Assembly (NCBI GenBank): GCA_900759415.1
Contig: CAAEVC010000056.1
Location: 1 to 21,613, forward strand
Reading direction: 5' to 3'
Source of the DNA: an uncultured Dialister sp.
GTDB taxonomy: Bacteria > Bacillota > Negativicutes > Veillonellales > Dialisteraceae
Length of the DNA stretch: 21,613 bases
Position 1 is the stretch's first letter. Each line of letters starts with the position of its first letter. Of this stretch, positions 1 through 5,935 are shown piece by piece. The notes beneath the pieces were generated by a model that worked only from the letters and a program-made list of their open reading frames with translations, ran no database searches and had not been told where the DNA came from. A program made the translations under genes and the position numbers.

Positions 1-89
1 AATCGGGTATGCAACCCCAAATGAGATGTATAAGAAGTTGTCTTTATAAAGAATGGTGTCTCGATTCAAGTTGTCTAAAACCCTTGACA
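1..89 (+). mobile_element. 3' end of an IS3-like insertion sequence (partial)
   Basis: Frame 2 reads IGYATPNEMYKKLSL and then stops at 47-49. This resembles the extreme C-terminus of IS3-family OrfB transposases, which often end with a 'G-Y-x-T-P-x-E' motif. About 20 bases later, 68-89 (AAGTTGTCTAAAACCCTTGA plus CA) has the look of an IS3 right terminal repeat ending in CA. The rest of the element lies outside the window. The call rests on a 15-residue tail and a typical end, so it is moderate. Being the same element as the one at the right edge of the window is unlikely, because the protein tails differ. Confidence 0.5.
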
Positions 90-305
90 CGTTTCCTGAG
101 TGAAGGTGTCGGCCTTGCCGACGAACTATATATCGCGGCGAAGCCGTTTCCTCAATGTGGGCTGCCCCAGAAAAGCTTTGCTTTTCGCCCGGGGAAGCTG
201 GCGGCGTGCAGAGCATGACAACTGAAGGGAAAATCCGCACTATGTTGGGTAGAATGTATCGCGACGAGAAATAGTATAGCTCCGTTATCCGTATTAACGC
301 TATCC
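90..305. other. Non-coding gap with small hairpins and decayed repeat
   Basis: I see no gene here. It holds a hairpin at 108-122 (GTCGGC-CTT-GCCGAC) and one at 171-187 (GAAAAGC-TTT-GCTTTTC). A GGGGAAGCTGGC...TGAAGGG segment at 192-228 resembles the decayed element at 20751-20788. The motif TCCGTTATCCGT near 281 recurs near 21004 and 21083. The 69-codon frame at 9-218 lacks a ribosome binding site and is not credible. Confidence 0.5.
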
Positions 306-550
306 GTCCCCCGCGTATATAAACATGTTCAATCTTGCTGTCCCCAGGAGTGCAGTGAACTGGTCTCGCAGGGAGACAAAGTCGACTGAGAAACCAGTGA
401 ATCGCCGAACTTTGGGAACACGTAGTTTTTCCAATCGGGGAAAGTCATTTCTTTCTGGAAGGAGAAATGAAAAGGGGAGCATGCATCTGAGAAAAGTCCA
501 TTCTACCGATAGTGATATATACTCGGAGTTCTGCTTTTTTAGATGCATGC
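306..550 (+). repeat. Structured interspersed repeat, copy 1 (candidate RNA element)
   Basis: Positions 306-440 align with 5659-5792; one 33-base stretch (about 345-377) is identical. Around the conserved core (stem GTCTC/GAGAC at 363-377, and ACTGG/CCAGT bracketing it) are hairpins that occupy the same places as in copy 2 but use different bases: 412-418 with 428-434 (one G-T pair), 446-452 with 463-469 (CATTTCT/AGAAATG), and 479-488 with 541-550 (GCATGCATCT/AGATGCATGC, a 52-base loop). Paired changes of this kind suggest selection on folding rather than on a protein. The copy lies convergent to the adhesin gene at 627-2603. Strand is inferred from the T-run after the last hairpin of copy 2. 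Confidence 0.6.
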
Positions 551-587
551 ATCAGCTTATTTAATTCATAAGCACGACAGTAACGCC

Positions 588-617
588 AAAGAGGAACTGC
601 ATTCACAGTCCCTCTTT
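588..617 (-). terminator. Hairpin after the truncated adhesin gene
   Basis: AAAGAGGAACTG (588-599) pairs with CAGTCCCTCTTT (606-617) over 12 positions with one G-T pair and a 6-base loop. It starts 10 bases beyond the adhesin stop codon. The T tract on the minus strand is weak, so termination efficiency is uncertain. Confidence 0.6.
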
Positions 618-626
618 TCGTTTACA

Positions 627-2603
627 TTATTTCCCCATCTGTTCCATGAGCCATTCCACTTTCTTTTCCAGTTCCTTATTGGCTGCTTTCAGTTCATCTA
701 CTTCATCATAGAGTTTTGCCATTTCCGTCTTCACCGGTTCCGGTGCATTGCGGAGGATGTATTCTCTCCGGTCTCCCCGGTTTCCGAGGCGGATGCTGAT
801 GCCTGCATTCCACATGAGACCGTTGCCGCTGTAGGCAAGGCCGCCGTGGTACATGCGGTCTTCATTCTCATGATGAGCGACGCCTAAAGCTACGCCCTGG
901 CTTCCTTTATAGCCGCCGACGCCTGCCATGATCTGGGTCTTTTCATAAGGATCATAGCCCAGTGGTTTCAGGGCAGACATAGCAGCGCTGAGTGCGCCCA
1001 CATCTGCAATATCCTTCTTCAGATGGTGCTCTACGCGTCCTATTTCCTGATGGATACCAGCTTCCGAATCTTTCAGCTGTCCCACAGTAGCCGCATCATC
1101 CATGGCTACGCCGTCAGCCACATGGGAAATCCGTTTACCTCCTGCATCAAGTCCTTTATCCGTCACTTTGACCGTGGTGTCCCCTGCTTTGAAAGAGATT
1201 TCCTTTCCTACGGAAACCGAGGAGGAAGCGCCATCTTTTTCATGAGAGAGGGTCACTCCATCATCCGTAAAAGACAGTTTGCCATCATGGCCGCCGATGG
1301 AATTCATACCGGTCAGATCTTTGACCAGAGTATACTTTACTTCCCCATTGTCGCCGGTAGATGCTTTCACATTGTCATCGCCCTTGAAAACGAATCCATC
1401 TTCCAGAGAAACAGTCTTCTTGTCCGCATCACCGTCTGCCTTGTAGGAAATGGGACCTGCTGCCACAGGAGCCACATCGGTAATGCCCAGTTTCTGTTTC
1501 CATTGGTCAATATTCGTGATATTACTGCCATCAGCCTTTGCATAGCCCGAAAGATCCACGTTCACCGCATAAGTGGTAGTATCACCGTCTTTGCCTTCTG
1601 TAACGGTAGTGTTTGTGCCATTTATTACTTTTACGGGCTTGACATTCTTGATCTTGTCATCAATATCTGTCACCTTGCCATCTACCATGTCAGCAAGCCG
1701 TTTCAGCTGAGCCACGTTCACTGCATCTGTATCATTGGTTCCCGCTGCAACGCCGGTGATCTGACGGGTAAGCCCTTCTTCTTCATTACCGATGCTGAGA
1801 GCTGCCAGCTGTCCTTCCCAGGTGCCAGCTGCTTTTCCCATTTCCATTTTCTTACCAAGGTAAGCCTTGCGGGCTTCCATTTCTACATTTTCCTGGTTAT
1901 CATACTCCGTGCGGAGTGCATTGTATTCATCCTGGCTGCTGTACTGCTGGGACTGGATTTTAAGGCGAAGTTCGTGAAGTTTATCTACTTCCCCTTCCCA
2001 GGTGGTGCGGAGGCCGGCAAGGTCCGTCTTTGCCTGATTATACGCATCTTTCGTCATGGTGCCGGTAAAGAGGGCATCATCGGTCATGCCCGCTCCCGTG
2101 GTGGGATCATAGCCCCTCATGCCATAGTCCCTTGTGGTAATGGCATAAGCGCCAAGGGCAACGGAATCAGAAATGTTCGCTAGACTGTGATTTCCTACCA
2201 CCATGGCATCCCGGATATTCTGCTGGGCATTGGGCTGGTAGTGGCTCAGCTGGGCAGATGCAATGGCAGAATCATGTCCCATGATGAAGCTGTCCATGCC
2301 TGTATTGATATTGGTGGCACCAAAGGCATAGGAGCGGCTTCCCGTGACCTGATTCCCATATCCATAAGTACCGCCGTTATCGGCGAGCATAAGGTTTGCC
2401 ACACCCATGGTCATGCTGAGGATACCGGTGGAAGCAGGCTGCTCATTGCCGGTCATCGTAATTCCGCTGATGGTAAAAGGATCGGAGAAAAGATAATTGT
2501 TTTGATTTCCTACGATGATACTGCCATAGCCCATGCCAAAGTTTTGAAATTGAGCCGACCCCCAATTGTTAGATTTTGGTCTAACAATTGGGGGTCGGCT
2601 CAT
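627..2603 (-). CDS. 5'-truncated YadA-like trimeric autotransporter adhesin, probably silent
   Basis: The 658-codon frame encodes most of a trimeric autotransporter adhesin. It has left-handed beta-roll head repeats from about residue 24 (GSIIVGN, DSVALGAYA). A lysine- and glutamate-rich helical insertion follows at about 184-262. The first neck is near 285 (TDAVNVAQLK), then a stalk, and a second neck near 500 (DDAATVGQLK). The YadA anchor spans about 544-608 (LGYDPYEKT...AGISIRLG). A 51-residue coiled-coil-like tail follows the last beta strand. There is no signal peptide: the first 18 residues (MSRPPIVRPK...) are encoded by a 52-bp palindrome that I read as two facing IS3-type terminal repeats. 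The native promoter, secretion signal and outer head are therefore missing. A weak AAGGGG lies 9 bases before the ATG, so translation is possible but export is not expected. It is a paralogue of the adhesin at 14551-16646 and could serve as a silent recombination donor (inference). Confidence 0.85.
   Translation of the reverse strand: MSRPPIVRPKSNNWGSAQFQNFGMGYGSIIVGNQNNYLFSDPFTISGITMTGNEQPASTGILSMTMGVANLMLADNGGTYGYGNQVTGSRSYAFGATNINTGMDSFIMGHDSAIASAQLSHYQPNAQQNIRDAMVVGNHSLANISDSVALGAYAITTRDYGMRGYDPTTGAGMTDDALFTGTMTKDAYNQAKTDLAGLRTTWEGEVDKLHELRLKIQSQQYSSQDEYNALRTEYDNQENVEMEARKAYLGKKMEMGKAAGTWEGQLAALSIGNEEEGLTRQITGVAAGTNDTDAVNVAQLKRLADMVDGKVTDIDDKIKNVKPVKVINGTNTTVTEGKDGDTTTYAVNVDLSGYAKADGSNITNIDQWKQKLGITDVAPVAAGPISYKADGDADKKTVSLEDGFVFKGDDNVKASTGDNGEVKYTLVKDLTGMNSIGGHDGKLSFTDDGVTLSHEKDGASSSVSVGKEISFKAGDTTVKVTDKGLDAGGKRISHVADGVAMDDAATVGQLKDSEAGIHQEIGRVEHHLKKDIADVGALSAAMSALKPLGYDPYEKTQIMAGVGGYKGSQGVALGVAHHENEDRMYHGGLAYSGNGLMWNAGISIRLGNRGDRREYILRNAPEPVKTEMAKLYDEVDELKAANKELEKKVEWLMEQMGK
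2551..2602. mobile_element. 52-bp perfect palindrome: facing IS3-type terminal repeats (IS scar or mini-element)
   Basis: The left arm 2551-2573 (TGAGCCGACCCCCAATTGTT plus AGA) is the exact reverse complement of 2580-2602, with a 6-base spacer TTTTGG. Arms of 23 bp that begin TG and end CA, with a GACCCC...TTAGA core, match the general look of IS3/IS150-group terminal repeats. Only the two ends remain, inner ends abutting, so it is either an internally deleted IS or a minimal non-autonomous element. I see no obvious target duplication (AAT before, TTT after). It sits exactly where the adhesin loses its 5' part. It lacks a T tract on either strand, so it is a poor terminator. Confidence 0.55.
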
Positions 2604-2635
2604 TTATCACAGCCCCTTTTTCTATTTCATGCAAT

Positions 2636-3322
2636 TTACCATCGGAAACGGGAAGGCAGTTCATGATTCTCCAGCATTTTCCTGTAAGCATCAATGAATT
2701 CCTTCGTTTCTTCTGTCGGTACCCTTACCGCCTTATCACAAATCGCTGACAGCCTGATAAAATCCTTATCCTCTGCATAACATTCTCTTGGAAGGAAATC
2801 CATCAGCTCATCCAGCAACATGGACGCCTTTTCCTCAGACTCCTCTGTATAGTCCATACATCCCGCAGGATACTGTACCGGGAATCCCGGATTCTTCAGA
2901 ATCTGCTTAAAGAAATCATCCAGTCCTCCCAGCAGTTCATCCTTCGTAAGATCTACGGTCTTCTCAAATATCTCCGGCTTTCCGTCATAGAATTTCACAT
3001 GCATATGAAGACGGAAGAAATTCTTTTCCAAATGATACACATCCAGATGCACTTCCGCATCCTCATTCCAGTACCAGGAAGCATGTTCCCCGTCCCAGAC
3101 GAAGTCCACCTTTTCCTTCCCGTAATCCCGGACTGAAATGTAAACTTCCACCAGATCAACCACCCAGTCGAACGCTTCATCTGCGCAGAGAAGAACTTTC
3201 TCGCCATCCAGAATGAAATCTGCCCCCAGCCATCCTGCATATAAATCCCTCAGCTGAATATGAAACTTCCTCTCCTCTGCATCTGCCATCACATTCCTGC
3301 TCAGAATTTCCTGTTCTTCCAT
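2636..3322 (-). CDS. Hypothetical protein, 228 residues
   Basis: I do not recognise a family. The start is chosen at 3322 because GGAGGG (3332-3337 on the opposite strand) lies 9 bases upstream; an ATG at 3328 is only 3 bases from it, and the longer frame from 3358 has no ribosome site. The protein is acidic and rich in aromatic residues, with alternating polar and hydrophobic stretches (VHLDVYHLEKNFFRLHMHVK) that suggest beta sheet, followed by helical segments near the C-terminus. There is no signal peptide or membrane segment, so it is probably cytoplasmic. It follows the HxlR-type gene on the same strand, with its own possible promoter between them. The truncated adhesin frame begins 32 bases after its stop, but that spacing is a product of the IS scar, not evidence of an operon. 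Confidence 0.75.
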   Translation of the reverse strand: MEEQEILSRNVMADAEERKFHIQLRDLYAGWLGADFILDGEKVLLCADEAFDWVVDLVEVYISVRDYGKEKVDFVWDGEHASWYWNEDAEVHLDVYHLEKNFFRLHMHVKFYDGKPEIFEKTVDLTKDELLGGLDDFFKQILKNPGFPVQYPAGCMDYTEESEEKASMLLDELMDFLPRECYAEDKDFIRLSAICDKAVRVPTEETKEFIDAYRKMLENHELPSRFRW

Positions 3323-3376
3323 CGTCATGATCCCTCCATGATTCACAGTAACAATCATATCTTTATCACTGTACTT

Positions 3377-3433
3377 ATTCTAGCATATGATATGGACAGA
3401 AAATGTCCGCCAAAATATTTCGACAGACATTTT
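3377..3433 (-). promoter_or_regulatory. Candidate promoter and dyad operator of the 228-residue gene
   Basis: A TAGAAT -10 box (3377-3382) lies about 54 bases before the chosen start; no strong -35 is visible. Just upstream are nested dyads: GGACA/TGTCC at 3394-3408 and AAAATGTC/GACATTTT at 3400-3433. Their place over the -35 region suggests a regulator site, possibly for the adjacent HxlR-type protein (inference). The 3400-3433 dyad followed by T's could alternatively act as a weak plus-strand terminator. Confidence 0.35.
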
Positions 3434-3452
3434 TTATATTTTATTTTAAAAT

Positions 3453-3806
3453 TTATTGATGAGAAATCTTTTCTTCCGGGAGAATCTGGTCTGAAAGATG
3501 CGTCTTCCCCCAGTCACACATTTCCTGCACGATGGGATCCAGTGTCCTTCCGTACTCAGTCAGACTGTATTCTGTTTTCGGCGGCACCACAGGATACACG
3601 GTCCGATGGACTATCCCCGCCATTTCCAGTTCCCTTAGCTGCTGGGTCAGCATTTTCGGTGTCGCCTGCGGAATATAACGGCGGAGTTCAGAGAACCGGA
3701 GAACCTTATTCTGAGACAGATGATAGAGAATAATACATTTATACTTACCGCCGATAAGACTCAGCGTCCCTTCCACCGGACAGTGAAACATTTTAACTTC
3801 AGCCAT
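3453..3806 (-). CDS. HxlR-family winged-helix transcriptional regulator
   Basis: The protein has 117 residues, normal for the HxlR (DUF24) group of MarR-like regulators. The start ATG at 3806 is preceded by an AGAGGTG ribosome site 5 bases upstream; the longer open frame to 3950 runs through the promoter and is rejected. Family hallmarks seen: the N-terminal cysteine in FHCPVEGTLSLIGGKYK, which in characterised relatives can sense thiol-reactive compounds. Then the helix-turn-helix RFSELRRYIPQATPKMLTQQ, the wing RTVYPVVPPKTEYSLTEYGR, and a terminal dimerisation helix PIVQEMCDWGK. It probably acts as a DNA-binding homodimer in the cytoplasm. It lies directly downstream of the broken SRPBCC gene but has its own promoter and is separated from it by a terminator. 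Its targets may include both neighbours, which carry dyads in their promoters. The ligand is unknown. Confidence 0.9.
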   Translation of the reverse strand: MAEVKMFHCPVEGTLSLIGGKYKCIILYHLSQNKVLRFSELRRYIPQATPKMLTQQLRELEMAGIVHRTVYPVVPPKTEYSLTEYGRTLDPIVQEMCDWGKTHLSDQILPEEKISHQ

Positions 3807-3861
3807 GTAAACACCTCTTACTATCTTTGACCATCTTTCAGCCGATGGCCACTCTGACCCT

Positions 3862-3892
3862 ATTATAACAAATAACTCATGGAAAATTTTCC
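3862..3892 (-). promoter_or_regulatory. Promoter of the HxlR gene with 12-bp palindrome
   Basis: The minus strand has a perfect TATAAT -10 box (3862-3867), giving a leader of about 50 bases. The -35 region is poor. A 12-bp perfect palindrome GGAAAATTTTCC (3881-3892) lies where the -35 would be and is a candidate site for autoregulation. Confidence 0.45.
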
Positions 3893-3920
3893 TCTCCATC
3901 ATTCCCAGATGAAATATAAA

Positions 3921-3964
3921 AAGAAACTCCTCATGAAGATAAAACTTCAAAGAAGAGTCTCTTC
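3921..3964 (-). terminator. Terminator of the SRPBCC locus
   Basis: AAGAAACTCCTCATGAAG and the facing AAGAGACTCTTCTTTGAAG (read on the minus strand) form a long, slightly imperfect stem with an ATAAAA loop. On the minus strand it runs into TTTCTTTTTATATTT. It begins 8 bases after the stop of the SRPBCC frame. Confidence 0.7.
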
Positions 3965-3971
3965 CATTTCC

Positions 3972-4493
3972 TTAGCCCTGTGCTTTACGGGCTTTCACTG
4001 CAGCCACAAGACCTTTCAGCCAGTCCTGGTGTCCCATATTCATAGGATCCGGCTCTGTTTCATGGAGCTCCTTTGCAGGCTTTCCGATCTGAGACTCCTG
4101 TGTCAGGATGCGGACCCGGTCTTTCGGCAGATCTTCAATCAGCCAGGCATGCACCACATCGAGACGATGATCTACATCCCCTTCAGCCCATCCATGTCAT
4201 GCCAGTCTTCCCGGGCTGCCATCGGAAGGTGCTTCAAACTCAATCACTTCCGCTTCAATAGGAAAACCAAAAGTCTTGAACCGGAACCGGGTACCACTCT
4301 TAAGTACAGTCCCCGGCGTATTATCAAATTCCACATCCGCAGAATTCTTATAATAAGAAGCCCACAGCCCTGCATCGATCAGAGTATCAAAAACCTCCTT
4401 CGCAGTAAGCCCGCGGACAATCACTTTATTGGGAGCAAAATTATCTGTATACCCCGGTAAATAACCTTCCGGCCAAAAAATTTCATTCAACAT
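3972..4493 (-). pseudogene. SRPBCC-domain (START-like/polyketide cyclase-type) protein gene with an in-frame TGA
   Basis: The frame starts at 4493 with a strong AAGGAGGA site 6 bases upstream and reads as an SRPBCC ligand-binding fold: KVIVRGLTAKEVFDTLIDAG and WASYYKNSADVEFDNTPG, then GTRFRFKTFGFPIEAEVIEF. Codon 99 (4197-4199) is TGA. The same frame continues without any shift (HGWAEGDVDHRLDVVHAWLI, then ILTQESQIGKPAKEL) to a TAA at 3972-3974. A total of 172 residues around a single stop fits a complete family member. The local context (GRLA-stop-HGWAEGD) suggests an original TGG tryptophan changed to TGA. The upstream fragment would lack the last third of the fold and is probably non-functional. 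Nothing else in the window suggests that TGA is read as an amino acid here. Known family roles include binding or cyclising hydrophobic small molecules; the substrate is unknown. Confidence 0.8.
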
Positions 4494-4561
4494 ATGACTT
4501 CCTCCTTAGTATTTCAATCTATTGTAATCATTCTCATAAGATGCATCCTTGTGATGATTTC

Positions 4562-4616
4562 ATTATATTCACTTGAATCGATAAAATGAAGTACGCACTT
4601 TAAAGTCATATAGTAC
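4562..4616 (-). promoter_or_regulatory. Promoter of the SRPBCC gene with adjacent dyad (candidate HxlR operator)
   Basis: On the minus strand TTCATT (4585-4590) and TATAAT (4562-4567) are 17 bases apart. Immediately upstream is the perfect palindrome ACTTTAAAGT (4597-4606), flanked by two AGTAC motifs (4590-4594 and 4612-4616). HxlR-type regulators usually control a neighbouring gene through dyads at the promoter, so this is the first place to look for binding by the adjacent regulator (inference). Confidence 0.45.
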
Positions 4617-4655
4617 CCTTTTAGATACTGTAAAGCAGGATTGTTTATTTTCCAT

Positions 4656-4693
4656 AAAAAAAATGCTATGAACAGAATTATCTATCCATAGCA
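4656..4693 (-). terminator. Intrinsic terminator of lemA
   Basis: TGCTATG (4664-4670) pairs with CATAGCA (4687-4693). On the minus strand the stem is followed by eight consecutive T's (complement of 4656-4663). It lies 7 bases beyond the lemA stop codon. Confidence 0.85.
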
Positions 4694-4699
4694 GATTTC

Positions 4700-5311
4700 T
4701 TATTTATCTTCGTTTTTTTTTTGATTGTCTTCTTTTATTTTCTTCAGCTTGTCTTTCAGCTGTTCAGTTCCTTTGAGTGCCAGTTCTTTGATGGCTTCTG
4801 GATTAGCACCGCTGAAAGAGTCTATGGCGTTTTCATTTTCTGCATCAAAGTAAGGAGCTTCTTTAAATCCTAAGGCAGAAGCGACGAATACCATAGGGAT
4901 TTGTGCAATTTCGCTGTTGTAGAAGTTAACCTGTGCGTTGTAGATTTCTCTTCTCTGTGTCAGTTCTCTTTCGTTCTGACTTATGTTATCGAGGAAAACT
5001 GCATACTGTCCATCAGCCTTGAGGTTTGGATACATGTTAGCCAGCGCCTGAATGGAATTAATGGCAGAGGCTGTATCTCTTGCCATTTCCGTATAGTTCT
5101 CTGAAGCAGTAAGGTGAGTCACCTGTTCGTAGTCACAATATTTGCTGACAACTTCAGAGAATTTGTTAATGATGGCAATTTTCTGTTTGACCAGTACATA
5201 GATATTGGATCTTGCCTGTTTGATGTTCTGATTCATGGTTTGCAGGCTGTTGTACTTCTTTATGAAATATATGCCGAGTCCAATGATGATGATAAGTAGA
5301 ATGAATCCCAT
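4700..5311 (-). CDS. lemA: LemA family membrane-anchored protein
   Basis: The protein has 203 residues. The start at 5311 is chosen because AGGAGG lies 7 bases upstream; the frame upstream to 5380 overlaps the promoter. An N-terminal membrane segment (GFILLIIIIGLGIYFIKKY, residues 2-20) leads into the LemA signature: YNSLQTMNQNIKQARSNIYV, then LVKQKIAIINKFSEVVSKY, later LKADGQYAVFLDNI and NERELTQRREIYNAQVNFYN. These form the antiparallel helical bundle typical of the family. After the bundle there is a charged C-terminal tail rich in lysine and glutamate (about residues 184-203). The family is widespread but its biochemical role is not settled, so I assign none. Unlike many lemA genes, which sit beside htpX or TPM-domain genes, this one stands alone with its own promoter and terminator. 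Confidence 0.92.
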   Translation of the reverse strand: MGFILLIIIIGLGIYFIKKYNSLQTMNQNIKQARSNIYVLVKQKIAIINKFSEVVSKYCDYEQVTHLTASENYTEMARDTASAINSIQALANMYPNLKADGQYAVFLDNISQNERELTQRREIYNAQVNFYNSEIAQIPMVFVASALGFKEAPYFDAENENAIDSFSGANPEAIKELALKGTEQLKDKLKKIKEDNQKKNEDK

Positions 5312-5351
5312 ATGCTTTCCTCCTGATTGATTAGTAACATTTCTTACTCGA

Positions 5352-5380
5352 AGTATATCACAGTATAAATCGCGTTTCAA
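5352..5380 (-). promoter_or_regulatory. Sigma-A type promoter of lemA
   Basis: TTGAAA (5375-5380) and TATACT (5352-5357) on the minus strand are separated by exactly 17 bases. The expected transcript start is about 35 bases upstream of the lemA start codon. Confidence 0.75.
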
Positions 5381-5658
5381 TTGAACAGTTCCTTGACCGG
5401 CCCTGTCAGAGTGATTGATTTGTATATCAAAGGAACCAATACAATACAGTCGTCTGAAGTCTGAAGGCCTGTCGTCTGCTCAACCTGTCTTCTCCCTATG
5501 CCCAAAACTTTATAAATAAAAACTATAAAGTCTTTTACCAGCTCTCAACATTCTGCGCGGGGCTCTGCCTTTTTCAGTCTTTACAACCACCACATCTTAT
5601 AGCTGTCTTTACGGCATAGCGCCGCTATCCGCATTCTGCTATCCGACCTCTTCTATCT
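5381..5658. repeat. Gene-free gap with decayed repeat modules
   Basis: I see no coding sequence. The stretch AACTATAAAGTCTTT (near 5520) followed by GGGGCTCTG, then CAGTCTTTACAACCACC (near 5573) and GCGCCGCTATCCGC (near 5619), matches modules found at 20848-21266. This is the lead-in to the structured repeat at 5659. Confidence 0.5.
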
Positions 5659-5855
5659 GTCCCCGCGTGTATTAACATGTTCAATCTCGGCGCCCCCAGG
5701 AGTGCAGTGAACTGGTCTCGCAGGGAGACCAAGTCGACTGAGAGGCCAGTGAATCGCCGACCTTTTAGAGCACAAAGTGCTCTAAATCGGGGAAACTGGA
5801 AACGGCCGGAGGACGTTTCCGGAGGGGGACATGCCAGAAAAACTATTCTGGCATG
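5659..5855 (+). repeat. Structured interspersed repeat, copy 2 (candidate RNA element)
   Basis: This is a second copy of the element at 306-550, with the same core: hairpin GGTCTC-GCAGG-GAGACC at 5714-5730, then AAGTCGACTGAGA, then CCAGTGAATCGCCGA. Three hairpins follow in the same order as in copy 1 but with different sequences: TTTAGAGCAC/GTGCTCTAAA (5764-5773/5777-5786), GGAAACG/CGTTTCC (5798-5804/5814-5820) and CATGCCAGAA/TTCTGGCATG (5830-5839/5846-5855). The last stem is followed by CATTTTTAG, like a plus-strand terminator. The second hairpin loop keeps a CYGGARG-like motif in both copies. It lies convergent with rpoC. Short open frames across it (both strands) are shared with copy 1 but lose similarity at the hairpins, so I do not call them genes. 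Confidence 0.62.
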
Positions 5856-5891
5856 CATTTTTAGAAGTCGTCAGCGCCTCTGGTGAGACGT

Positions 5892-5926
5892 AAAAAGTGC
5901 CTGACTCAAAGAGCCAGACACTTTTT
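5892..5926 (-). terminator. Terminator of the rpoBC operon
   Basis: AAAAAGTGCCTGACTC (5892-5907) pairs with GAGCCAGACACTTTTT (5911-5926) around an AAA loop. It starts 9 bases after the rpoC stop. The arms begin with A's and end with T's, so it should also stop plus-strand transcripts from the structured repeat. Confidence 0.85.
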
Positions 5927-5935
5927 AATTACGGT

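Noticed and set aside
325..564. Short frames across the structured repeat that are partly shared with 5677-5886
   Set aside because: Similarity is confined to the conserved core and is lost at the hairpins, where pairing rather than amino acids is kept. Frames on both strands look equally conserved, which argues against coding.
1023..2183. 386-codon open frame antisense to the truncated adhesin
   Set aside because: It overlaps clear adhesin neck and head repeats on the minus strand and has no ribosome site.
2552..2601. Palindrome as a terminator of the 228-residue gene
   Set aside because: The stem is not followed by a T tract on either strand, while its ends look like IS3 termini.
4197..4199. 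TGA as a selenocysteine codon
   Set aside because: The position fits tryptophan in the fold, I see no convincing hairpin directly downstream, and no selenoprotein family with this fold comes to mind.
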